Shown here piece after piece: positions 56,038-64,000 of a stretch of DNA of 64,000 bases (positions are counted from its first letter, which is position 1; each line of letters begins with the position of its first letter). The notes below the pieces were generated by a model that was not told the origin of the DNA, did not search any database, and saw only the letters and a list, made by a program, of their open reading frames with translations. Location of the stretch: the NCBI RefSeq assembly GCF_001854605.1, contig NZ_MKJU01000025.1:868378-932377 (forward strand), written 5' to 3'. The DNA comes from Pseudoalteromonas amylolytica (lineage in GTDB: Bacteria; Pseudomonadota; Gammaproteobacteria; Enterobacterales; Alteromonadaceae). The translations under genes and the position numbers were made by a program.

Positions 56038-56211
56038 CTATTCTTCCTCCTCCTCGACAGGTTCTCTTCTTTTCGCTAAAAACAAAATTAGCAAACCTGC
56101 TAAAGGCGTAAATACCAAAGAGATCAGAAAGAATCCAACAGGTCCTGCAAACGTATTTCGCCCCCAGTAACCAGATAAAATACACAACCCTAAATACAGT
56201 ATTACCAGCAT
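56038..56211 (-). CDS. Small membrane protein (57 aa)
   Basis: A 57-codon frame begins at 56211 after AAGGAATTGAAG. The product has two hydrophobic segments (MLVILYLGLCILSGYW and VGFFLISLVFTPLAGLLILF) joined by a short loop, then KRREPVEEEEE, a charged tail ending in five glutamates. The neighbouring frame is better read as a shadow of this one. It lies between the DUF697 and exporter genes on the same strand. Function unknown; it may be a small accessory of the exporter. Confidence 0.75.
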   Translation of the reverse strand: MLVILYLGLCILSGYWGRNTFAGPVGFFLISLVFTPLAGLLILFLAKRREPVEEEEE

Positions 56212-56244
56212 CTTCAATTCCTTAAGTTAACAAGTGTGTGAGAA

Positions 56245-56272
56245 ATAAACCAGCAGAAATCTGCTGGTTTAT
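56245..56272 (-). terminator. Intercistronic hairpin in NRPS-linked operon
   Basis: A near-perfect 13-bp stem, ATAAACCAGCAGA / TCTGCTGGTTTAT with a 2-base loop, lies 11 bases after the DUF697 stop and 34 bases before the small membrane protein start. It could reduce downstream transcription or stabilise the upstream mRNA. Confidence 0.65.
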
Positions 56273-56282
56273 CAAGTTACTA

Positions 56283-56834
56283 CTAACTAGCAGCATTCAC
56301 TTGAGCGTCTTCATTACCTTTATCTTTACGATACTTCGCTGCCATTTCAGAAATGTCGCCCTTAATACTTGTAAGATTAAGGTCTAACAAAGTTCCGCCA
56401 TGTTCAAAGTGTCTGATAAAAGTCGTGCCGACCGCATGTGAAGAAGCAGCTGAAACAACTGGCATAAATGCCAAAGCGCTCAAAGTGCCAAGTACAGGCA
56501 CAGCTTTCAAAAAGCTGCTCAGACCTGCACCGCCAAGGGTTTGTGGGAATGAACCACCAATAACCGCAGTGATCGTACCGCGTAGTTTGTTCTCACTATA
56601 CGATTGACCGTACACCTTGGCGATTTCGCCGATCATCTTCATTTGAATGCCTGTCAAAGCAACCAAGTCGACCGCTGGAATTGGGATCAATCCACTGCCA
56701 AACGACCACTTGGTATACTTATCGACAATTAGCTGTGCAACGGCTTCACGATTTTCAACCTCGACATGATTGGCATCCTGCTCGGTCTTCACTTCGTTTG
56801 CCTTTTCTTCCTTTGCTGTTTTTGTCGCTGTCAT
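56283..56834 (-). CDS. DUF697-type protein
   Basis: The 183-aa protein has an acidic-basic N-terminal tail (about 1-40), then a DUF697-like helical domain: VDKYTKWSFGSGLIPIPAVD, VALTGIQMKMIGEIAKVYG and hydrophobic helices with GGSFPQTLGGAGLSSFLKAVPVLGT. DUF697 domains are often attached to GTPases or membrane proteins, and occur alone in some bacteria; function unknown. It sits between the serine hydrolase and the small membrane protein in the NRPS-linked row. Confidence 0.75.
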   Translation of the reverse strand: MTATKTAKEEKANEVKTEQDANHVEVENREAVAQLIVDKYTKWSFGSGLIPIPAVDLVALTGIQMKMIGEIAKVYGQSYSENKLRGTITAVIGGSFPQTLGGAGLSSFLKAVPVLGTLSALAFMPVVSAASSHAVGTTFIRHFEHGGTLLDLNLTSIKGDISEMAAKYRKDKGNEDAQVNAAS

Positions 56835-57042
56835 ATTAAGTCCTCTATGATTTAGAATTAAACAGTTGTTAAACTTACCAAACTACGTCAAAGCCGTTTA
56901 AGCTTAGTCTTTAGCTTGCCCTTTTTCACTGTTCACCTCTGTAAGACATGAACAGTAATCCTTTGTATGTGCAAAAAATTTTCAGCACATTTATTGAAAA
57001 CGAAATACAACTGCTCTATTTCCCTTTCGCCCAATTAAAAAC

Positions 57043-58410
57043 TTACGCCCCGTCCAACACGCCCTGACAAGCTGTACTTCTATGGCTATCGCTATAGAAA
57101 ATGATGTTTCTGATCTCACTTGAAATACAGTCAGATTCAGTACCCGTTTTAACGTAATTGCTAAACACCATGACTGACTGATCTCGCTCTAGCAGTCGGT
57201 TAAAGCTCGTGACCCATGAATATGGATAGCTGCCTGAATACTGTAAGAATTTTTCATACTGCCTTAAGTTTGTGTCATTGGGGTTCTGTGGACAGTCAGC
57301 CACCTTTCCGTATTGATTCGGGTCGATAAATGTTACAAACCAGCCATAGCCATAATATTCGCAAGATTCTGTGCTACCAGTGTTTGAGTAAGGTGCAAAT
57401 GCCGCCAGCTTTTGCACATCGTCCAAAACCTGCGTGCCATACAAAGCCTGATCCCACTTATGCATATCCTCAACTGTTGAATACATATCACCTGCCGAGT
57501 ACAACACCAGCGGGTTACTGTATGGGTTGACTAAAATATCTTCATATGGTGCGGGCCCACCTATTGCAGGTGGACGACCATTTGCCAACGGCAAATATTG
57601 GTTATCCTTGTAGATATAACCTGTTGTCATATTTTTGTAGATGCCAATAGCACTGAATGTGCCGCTTTCGGTCATATTAAGCGGGTCTAAGATTTGTTCT
57701 CTTAAAATATTTTCAAACCAGAACTCGCGATTAATATCCCCCTGTTGGCCCGCTGCTAGCTGCTCAATAATGTTACCTATCAAGTAGTAATTACAGTTGC
57801 TGTATTGATACTGAGAGCCTGGTGTAAAAGAAGGCGCATCACCTTGCTGTGTACATGTACAAAAGCGGTTGCTGAAGCCTTCAGGGCCATTTAAGTTGGT
57901 TTTACTGTCGTAGAGGAAAGGACGCCACCCGTAGTTGTCGTACACCTCCTCGTTATCACTGTAATTGTCAATGCCCGATGACATTGTAAGCAAGTGATGT
58001 AGTGACACATCCGCACATTGGTTTTTTGGATACCAAGGCAAATAATCACCTATTGTTTCAGTGCGCAAGTCTTTGCCCTCTAACATGCGCATGAGAATCG
58101 CTGCAGCAAACGCCTTGGTGTTCGAGCCGATCCGGTATTTAGATTCAACTGTGTTGTCAACCTCATACTGCATGTTTTGAGGTCCACAGTTAGCTTCATA
58201 TACAACTTTATCAGCAGCTGTAACGTAGATGGTTCCAAAAAATACCATCTTGTTACAGTAATCATTTACCGTGGTTTCAATCATTTCTATCTGACTGGCT
58301 GTAATGGTGGTGTTTTTCGCAACGCTCTTTTTCTGTAAACAGGAGGCGAGTATCAAACTGATAAAACACAGCACCATAATTTTAAATCTTGAATGCATTA
58401 GCCGTTTCAT
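57043..58410 (-). CDS. Beta-lactamase-fold serine hydrolase lipoprotein
   Basis: The 455-aa protein is a class-C beta-lactamase/PBP-like hydrolase. The lipobox LASC (Cys24) directs it to the periplasmic side of a membrane. The catalytic serine and lysine are S96 and K99 in GSNTKAF, and Y203-S-N supplies the YxN motif. It lies between the SyrP-like hydroxylase and DUF697 genes. In other nonribosomal clusters such enzymes cleave an acyl-D-Asn prodrug cap (ClbP-like) or hydrolyse the product for self-protection; either is possible here. It lacks the C-terminal membrane helices of ClbP. Confidence 0.85.
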   Translation of the reverse strand: MKRLMHSRFKIMVLCFISLILASCLQKKSVAKNTTITASQIEMIETTVNDYCNKMVFFGTIYVTAADKVVYEANCGPQNMQYEVDNTVESKYRIGSNTKAFAAAILMRMLEGKDLRTETIGDYLPWYPKNQCADVSLHHLLTMSSGIDNYSDNEEVYDNYGWRPFLYDSKTNLNGPEGFSNRFCTCTQQGDAPSFTPGSQYQYSNCNYYLIGNIIEQLAAGQQGDINREFWFENILREQILDPLNMTESGTFSAIGIYKNMTTGYIYKDNQYLPLANGRPPAIGGPAPYEDILVNPYSNPLVLYSAGDMYSTVEDMHKWDQALYGTQVLDDVQKLAAFAPYSNTGSTESCEYYGYGWFVTFIDPNQYGKVADCPQNPNDTNLRQYEKFLQYSGSYPYSWVTSFNRLLERDQSVMVFSNYVKTGTESDCISSEIRNIIFYSDSHRSTACQGVLDGA

Positions 58411-58522
58411 TTTTATGTTTCCTTCAATGAGTATTTGTTATTTGCTAACTACATAACTACTAACAAAACCTAACCGCGCTTGAGTAAACAAGCTGAGCAC
58501 GCGTTAGTCTGTACGTGAATAC

Positions 58523-59485
58523 TTAACTAACAATTTTTGCCATACCGACCAGCACCTTTCTGACACCACTGTATGCCTGCCGGCCATGGGTATAAAGCAT
58601 GTTATCTAGCAGTAAAATGTCATTTCTTTGCCATTGATATGAGAATGTTGCGTCTTTATAGACTTGATTTATCACTTGAATATCTTCATCCGCGATGGGA
58701 CTACCATCACCATAATAAGCATTTCTTGGCAGCCGCTGTTCACCGATACTGGCGCGCATCAAGTCAGGCATTTGTCCATCAATACTGGAGCTGTGAAACA
58801 AGTGCGCTTGATTAAACCAAACCTTTTCGCCCGTTTGCGGGTGTGTTGCTACTGCAGGACGGTGCTGGCGAGTTTGTAGCCTGTCACCTTGCCACTCAAA
58901 CTCAATATCATTTTCCTTACAGTAAGCTTCTACTTCCACTTTGCTTTGTGTCTGAAAAACTTCCTGCCAAGGCAAATCTATCTCGCCGTAGTTGCGAACA
59001 TACATCACACCGAGGCGCTCAAATTTATCGCGTATAGACTCGGGTATGTTCTGGTAGACCACACGGCTGTCTGCAAGCGGCGTATCACCACCTGTTTTTG
59101 CCGGAACAACACAGAAAAAGCCCATTCGCATCGGCCAGCGGTTTGAGTAGGCATTTTCATTATGTTGTAAGATCACCTGATCGGCATGGTATTCAGTTGT
59201 GGTGTAAATATTGTTTCTCATTGCCGTACGTGGTGATGAGCGATATACATATTGACTCAAAGGCTCACCAAATATGGTTTCCAATATGGTGCTAAATTGA
59301 TTACTGCTAACAATATTTAACCCTCTTAGCAGCGCAAAACCATCAGAATTAACCCAGTGATTAATCTGTTCGACATGGTCCTTCACCCAAGCTAAACCAC
59401 TCTGTTTTTGTGACGACAGGTCATGGATCCGATGATCGATAACCTCGGAGCTTTTATCCATCTTTACTGATAGTAATTGATCCAT
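58523..59485 (-). CDS. SyrP-like iron/2-oxoglutarate amino-acid hydroxylase
   Basis: The 320-aa protein resembles SyrP, a TauD-family oxygenase that beta-hydroxylates a residue held on an NRPS carrier domain (aspartate in syringomycin). Visible features are the iron motif HNE (H108, E110) within ILQHNENAYSNRWP, FFCVVPAKTGGDTPLADSR, the second iron histidine H300 in DNMLYTHGRQAYSG and the 2-oxoglutarate-binding arginine R309. It lies 59 bases after the NRPS gene on the same strand. A hydroxylated residue, perhaps hydroxy-Asp, is therefore expected in the product. Confidence 0.88.
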   Translation of the reverse strand: MDQLLSVKMDKSSEVIDHRIHDLSSQKQSGLAWVKDHVEQINHWVNSDGFALLRGLNIVSSNQFSTILETIFGEPLSQYVYRSSPRTAMRNNIYTTTEYHADQVILQHNENAYSNRWPMRMGFFCVVPAKTGGDTPLADSRVVYQNIPESIRDKFERLGVMYVRNYGEIDLPWQEVFQTQSKVEVEAYCKENDIEFEWQGDRLQTRQHRPAVATHPQTGEKVWFNQAHLFHSSSIDGQMPDLMRASIGEQRLPRNAYYGDGSPIADEDIQVINQVYKDATFSYQWQRNDILLLDNMLYTHGRQAYSGVRKVLVGMAKIVS

Positions 59486-59544
59486 TTTAATCCCATCCTT
59501 TTGTTAGATAAGGCCTACAATGTAGAACATATTTTTTACATTTG

Positions 59545-62500
59545 TTAATTGAGTACATAATTCTTTTCCAATAACAGAGCAACTTCACGGGCATTACCGT
59601 GCTGAAGTATTGTTAGATGATTACCAGACAGTTCAACTGCTTGTATTTGCTCACAAAGCCGAGCCCAACCCATATCAAAACTTAACGCCTCACCGGCAAA
59701 ACTTGATGTATCACTGGCCTTAATCACCAATGTTGGGGTTTCATCCAGTTTGTTGTCACACTGAACTGGTGCGTTAATCTGAGCGCTAAACACCCGTCTG
59801 AATCTATCCAATTGTTCGATTGAAAAACGATAGCCAGAATGAGCCAAGTAGTTGCTCAGCCACTGAAGCTGTTGCTGTGAGTCTAATGATTGATAATGTG
59901 ATAACTGCTCGGCGCTCATCTGTAAGGAGAAAAATTGGTTAAAGTTTTCTAGAATGAACAACGCGCACTGTTTGTCATCAAAGCGCTCGACTTGGGATGT
60001 TGGTACTGGTGTATCCAAAACAGTCAAAGTGACACCCAAGTGATTCGTCTGTAGGTGTTGTGCCATTTCATAGGCAATAAAGCTGCCAAATGAATGTCCA
60101 ACTAAATGTACCTGTTCGGTCAATCCTGCTTGTTTAAGTGCATCTAAGTAGTAAGTTGCAGTGGCACTAACCGACGCTATGATATGAGACTCACAGGCAA
60201 TCTCATCAGGCTGTAAACCATAGACTGGGATGCGTTCATCTAAGTTTTGCACTAGTGTCTGAAATGCCATGAGTAGGCCACCAGCACCAGCAATTAATAC
60301 AATCGGTGCATATCCTGCTTGCCCAGCTTGTAAACACATCAAAGTGCTCAACGCAGATGGCTCACTACTGTGCGTTTTGGCGTGTAAAAGCGATTCTATG
60401 GCATCGCTGAGCGCTCTGATGGTGCGATGTTGAAACACAAAATCAATAGGCACAGATAAATTAAATATATGCCCAAGCTGACCCACCAAGCGCATCGCAA
60501 GTAAAGAATGAGCACCTAGGGAAAATATGTCATCGTCAAGACCAATGTGCTCTAAACTCAGTAATGCTTTGAGCTGACTTGATAACGCACTTTGCAAAGG
60601 GGTATGTACTTCACTCATCTTGGTGTTTACATGCTGCTGAAGCGTTTTGACCTGCTCGACCAAGCGCTTACGGTCAACCTTACCATTGGTGGTTAACGGT
60701 AGTTCCTCAAGGAAAACGATATGCTGAGGTATCATATATTCAGGCACTTTACATGCAAGCTCAGCACAAACTTGTGCTTCAGTCACAGGCTTGTGAGTCA
60801 CCAAGCACGCCACCAATTGTTTTGAGCCAGATGCGTCATCACGAGTCACCACGGCACACGCTGCAACTTTATTATCCAGCAGCAAATTGCGCTCAATCTC
60901 CGCAAGCTCTACACGATAGCCTCTAATTTTAACCTGCTCATCCAATCGACCCATAAAGGCAATCTCACCGCTTTCGTTCAAACGTACCTTATCGCCTGAT
61001 TTATAAAGTCTTTGTTTGGAGTGAGGTAACGTAATAAAGGCTCGGTTAGTTTTTTCAGTATCGCCCAAGTAACCGCGAGCCAAAGCGTGACCACTGATGT
61101 GTAGTTCGCCGCATATGTAACTTGGCAGTGCTCTTAAGTGCCTGTCTAAGATTGCCAGTTGCACACCCGCAACCGGTTTACCAATGGAAATATCACCCTC
61201 GATGTGGTTGGTGACATCTTGCAAAGTTGCTGAAATAGTCGCCTCAGTCGGACCATAAGCATTAATCAACCGGACTCGGCTGCCGTAATTACGTTGCCAG
61301 GCCGATAACGCTGACAATTGCATTTGCTCGCCGCCTATGGTGATCACTCGCAACTGCTCTCCCAAATCAACACGCTCTAATGCCAACTGGTGCCAATAGG
61401 CCGTCGGTAAACTCATCAAAGTCAACTCGCAGCGCTTGGCAACTTTTGCTAGGCCGCTTGCCGATAACAGCTGATTGGTGTCACTCATCACCAACGTGGC
61501 CCCATTCAACAGCGTACAAAACACTTCTTCAGCAAACACATCAAAACTGCAACTGGCAAATTGTAAATAGTTATCTTGAGCAGTGATGGTGTAACATTCA
61601 CTTAAGAATGATACGTAATTCAATACACTGCGCTGCTCTACCATTACGCCCTTGGGAACGCCTGTCGTGCCTGAGGTATAAATGACGTAGCACACGTCTT
61701 GCTGATGATGAACCACATCCTCGAGGTTGCTGTTTTCAAATGCGTCAGTGTCAGCACTTTGCATGTCAATGCACAAACATTCAGGTAGCTCACCTTGCCA
61801 AGCATCTGACTTAGTAATAAGCGCTGCCGCTTTAGCATTGTCGACCATAAAATGATGGCGCTCGGATGGTAGCTGTGGTGATACAGGTAAATAGGCTGCC
61901 CCTAGCTTTAAACACGCCAAAATCGCCGTTATCAACTCAAAGCTAGGCGCTAAGCACACCGCGATGATGGGTTGTGCATCACGCTCTGGTAATTGGTGTT
62001 TGAGGTAACACGCTAAATCACTGGCCTTTTTATCGAGCATTTGATAGCTGATAGTTTGTAACTGGTCATCAGCATAATACTCTATCGCAGTGGCCTGTGG
62101 GCTGCGCTCAACAATGTCAGAAAACCTTTGCTGTATGGTGCTCTGGTTGTCAAACGGCACAAAATCTGAATTGCTTGGTACAGCAAAGCTGAATGTATCT
62201 ATGTCTAAAAAGCGTTTATCATTTGCTATTAAAGGTATTGTGTTCAACTGAGTTTGTGGCGCGCTGATAAAGGCACTTAGCAGCCATTGGATGGTCTCTA
62301 AACTTTGCTTGGCTGTGCAATGGCTAAACAGCCTTGTGTCATAGCCGAGTGTCAACGACAAACGTTGCCCAGTGCCTACCACAAAGGTAATTGGGTAATG
62401 AGTCTCATCTTTGTGTGACTGTTGAATCACCTTAAACGGAGTATGTTCAGTATTATCTAAAGGGTCGTTTGGGTAATTTTCAAAAACATACAGTGCATCA

Positions 62501-64000
62501 AACAGTTCACTGCCATTTTCAATCTCGCTACAGTCATGCACCAACGTCAGCGCGCTATGGCTGTACGTTGCTAGGCGCAAATGGTTATGCTTAACCGAAG
62601 AGATATAATCAGTAACAGTGCCTGAGGTCGGTATATTCAATTTCACGGCTTGAGTATTAATATACAAGCCAACTTTTTGCTCCACATTGACAAAGTCGCT
62701 CGGCCTGCCTGAAATGGTTTGCCCAAATAATGCGTAGTCTTTATCACAACAAATGCTAAGCCAGTATCCCCAAACCGCTTGCAACACATGATTGAGAGTA
62801 AAGCCATGAGCTTGAGCAAACTGTCTCAATTGCTCATATTTCTCAGGCTCAAGTTCTACCTCAAGCTCTCTAATTGTTTGCGGTTCACTTAGAGTATGCG
62901 TGGCAATATGTGCGCTTAATAAGGTTGGCTCACTAGCGTGACGCAGGTAATCTCGCCAAAATGCGCGCTCCCCATCTGCGTCTTTGTTTAATAGATAAGC
63001 AATATAATCACGATAATTATCTTTTACTATTTGTATTGCCTGCCCCTTTATACGTCCATTGTATAAAGTCATTAAATTGGCAAACAAAATGGGTAGTGAC
63101 CAGCCATCCATAATCAAGTGATGGTAAGTCCAGATAAAACCATATTGATCATCAGCAAAGGGAATAAGACGTAAGCGCATACAAGGTGCGCGCGTTAAAT
63201 CAATGCCCGCGTCATACTCTTGCTCAGCGATGTTGGCAATATGAGCTGACATTTGCTCTACAGTTTGCTGCGCTAAAACAGGTGTATCAATGTGCAGCGG
63301 TAGCTCACATTGTGTAAAAACTAACTGCAGCGGCTCATCAATTGCGTTGACAAAGGCACTTCTAAGTATGCTATGTGTAGCAATCACTTGCTGCCAAGCA
63401 TAGGCGAACGCTTCTATATCAAGCTCACCTTCAAACCTCATGACAGCTTGCTCTAGATATGGCGGTGCATGTTGCGTGTGTCGTTGTGCATGTAGCCACA
63501 TGCCTTGTTGCAACATGCTCATCGGGTAGATATCTTCGATGTGTTGTTTCGCAAATGGCGCTATCAGGTTTTGTAGCTGAAGCCTTGACACATCCTTCAA
63601 TAAACTAAAGTCACTCGGTGTATAGTGCCTATCGGTTTGCGCCATGCAGTGACCGACCACCTCATTCAAGCTTTGTACAAAGTGCTCCGCAAACGCTCCA
63701 ACGCGCTGTTCGCTGATGCGATTCTCATCAAAATCAAACGATAATGTAAGCTGCGAGTGACTTACTGCTGCTGTAATTTGCAGACCATAATAAAGGTGAT
63801 TTAAATCACTGTGTAAGTCACCAACCGACTCTTGTGCATCCGCTATCAACCCTGTTTTATTAAGCGCGCCATCGAGCTGGCCTAGGTAGTTAAAAAATAT
63901 CTTATCTTGGGTGTCTATGTGTAATGACTCACGCACAGCTTTTGATGAGTGGTTGTATCGCAACGCACCATAACTACTTGCAATATGAGTTGTGGTGGCA
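59545..64000 (-). CDS. Nonribosomal peptide synthetase, terminal part (E-C-A-T-TE), 5' truncated by window
   Basis: The frame is open to the right edge, so at least 1484 aa are visible and the N-terminus is outside. In order (counting from the TTG codon at 63963): the end of an epimerisation domain (FFNYLGQ, about 23-29), a condensation domain with HHLIMDG (about 281-287), an adenylation domain (about 600-1110) with SGTTGVPKG and INAYGPTEATI, a carrier domain with LGAHSLLAMRL (serine), and a thioesterase with GHSFGSF. The E domain before the C domain means the preceding residue is D-configured. My manual reading of the specificity residues is D-V-E-S-T-G-A-I-S-K, tentatively a basic amino acid. 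It is the last module, releasing the peptide by the TE. Confidence 0.95.
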   Translation of the reverse strand, partial: ATTTHIASSYGALRYNHSSKAVRESLHIDTQDKIFFNYLGQLDGALNKTGLIADAQESVGDLHSDLNHLYYGLQITAAVSHSQLTLSFDFDENRISEQRVGAFAEHFVQSLNEVVGHCMAQTDRHYTPSDFSLLKDVSRLQLQNLIAPFAKQHIEDIYPMSMLQQGMWLHAQRHTQHAPPYLEQAVMRFEGELDIEAFAYAWQQVIATHSILRSAFVNAIDEPLQLVFTQCELPLHIDTPVLAQQTVEQMSAHIANIAEQEYDAGIDLTRAPCMRLRLIPFADDQYGFIWTYHHLIMDGWSLPILFANLMTLYNGRIKGQAIQIVKDNYRDYIAYLLNKDADGERAFWRDYLRHASEPTLLSAHIATHTLSEPQTIRELEVELEPEKYEQLRQFAQAHGFTLNHVLQAVWGYWLSICCDKDYALFGQTISGRPSDFVNVEQKVGLYINTQAVKLNIPTSGTVTDYISSVKHNHLRLATYSHSALTLVHDCSEIENGSELFDALYVFENYPNDPLDNTEHTPFKVIQQSHKDETHYPITFVVGTGQRLSLTLGYDTRLFSHCTAKQSLETIQWLLSAFISAPQTQLNTIPLIANDKRFLDIDTFSFAVPSNSDFVPFDNQSTIQQRFSDIVERSPQATAIEYYADDQLQTISYQMLDKKASDLACYLKHQLPERDAQPIIAVCLAPSFELITAILACLKLGAAYLPVSPQLPSERHHFMVDNAKAAALITKSDAWQGELPECLCIDMQSADTDAFENSNLEDVVHHQQDVCYVIYTSGTTGVPKGVMVEQRSVLNYVSFLSECYTITAQDNYLQFASCSFDVFAEEVFCTLLNGATLVMSDTNQLLSASGLAKVAKRCELTLMSLPTAYWHQLALERVDLGEQLRVITIGGEQMQLSALSAWQRNYGSRVRLINAYGPTEATISATLQDVTNHIEGDISIGKPVAGVQLAILDRHLRALPSYICGELHISGHALARGYLGDTEKTNRAFITLPHSKQRLYKSGDKVRLNESGEIAFMGRLDEQVKIRGYRVELAEIERNLLLDNKVAACAVVTRDDASGSKQLVACLVTHKPVTEAQVCAELACKVPEYMIPQHIVFLEELPLTTNGKVDRKRLVEQVKTLQQHVNTKMSEVHTPLQSALSSQLKALLSLEHIGLDDDIFSLGAHSLLAMRLVGQLGHIFNLSVPIDFVFQHRTIRALSDAIESLLHAKTHSSEPSALSTLMCLQAGQAGYAPIVLIAGAGGLLMAFQTLVQNLDERIPVYGLQPDEIACESHIIASVSATATYYLDALKQAGLTEQVHLVGHSFGSFIAYEMAQHLQTNHLGVTLTVLDTPVPTSQVERFDDKQCALFILENFNQFFSLQMSAEQLSHYQSLDSQQQLQWLSNYLAHSGYRFSIEQLDRFRRVFSAQINAPVQCDNKLDETPTLVIKASDTSSFAGEALSFDMGWARLCEQIQAVELSGNHLTILQHGNAREVALLLEKNYVLN

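Noticed and set aside
55964..56185. 73-aa open frame on the minus strand
   Set aside because: It is cysteine- and arginine-rich; the overlapping 57-aa frame at 56038-56211 has a ribosome site and clear membrane helices, so this one is its shadow.

Overview
The window looks like a chromosomal segment of a marine gammaproteobacterium of the Alteromonadales, most likely Pseudoalteromonas or a close relative. This is inferred from the AT-rich composition, the Oar-like TonB receptor, the NhaD antiporter, the MksFEB condensin, CRY-DASH and Fe-S photolyases, a GH16 laminarinase-type enzyme and a PvdE/SyrD-type lipopeptide exporter. No rRNA, tRNA, insertion sequence, prophage or CRISPR array was seen.

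Region 1 (1-9.6 kb): the 5' end of a DUF6172-like gene, a LysR regulator divergent from an NADPH-dependent FMN reductase, the protease HtpX, a secreted PLC-like phosphodiesterase with a lectin-like C-terminus, a complete arsR-gapdh-arsJ arsenate-detoxification operon with a palindromic operator, and a lone astB. Region 2 (9.6-17.4 kb): a POT-type peptide transporter, a lipoprotein metallopeptidase and a large TonB receptor. They are tied together by copies of one palindrome, core ATTGTATACAAT, which points to a peptide-uptake regulon controlled by a regulator not found here.

Region 3 (17.4-34 kb): GNAT acetyltransferase, small membrane protein, AraC regulator, a fatty-acid-hydroxylase-like gene behind a small exported peptide, an orphan TPR histidine kinase, an NmrA-like gene with a CadC-like regulator, a solute-binding protein, a LysE exporter, and a tightly overlapping three-gene photolyase operon that includes a 52-aa DUF2256 zinc-ribbon-like gene. 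A CBM9/DUF5916 outer-membrane protein follows. Region 4 (34-46.6 kb): NSS-family transporter, aspartokinase under a lysine riboswitch, NhaD, mksF-mksE-mksB without the nuclease gene mksG/jetD, a DUF4136 lipoprotein, another solute-binding protein and gamma-glutamyltranspeptidase.

Region 5 (46.6-53 kb): a secreted seven-repeat propeller protein carrying its own cohesin-like and dockerin domains, next to a membrane-anchored cohesin-like protein. Then come a YkgJ-type protein, a third solute-binding protein, and a GH16 beta-glucanase with a LacI-type operator upstream. Region 6 (53-64 kb): the 3' end of a nonribosomal peptide gene cluster, all on the minus strand. In transcription order it holds the terminal NRPS (E-C-A-T-TE, running off the window), a SyrP-like hydroxylase, a periplasmic beta-lactamase-fold serine hydrolase, a DUF697 protein, a 57-aa membrane protein, a cyclic-peptide ABC exporter and a translationally coupled SPFH/prohibitin-like protein. 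Regions 5 and 6 and the palindrome regulon are the most unusual parts.
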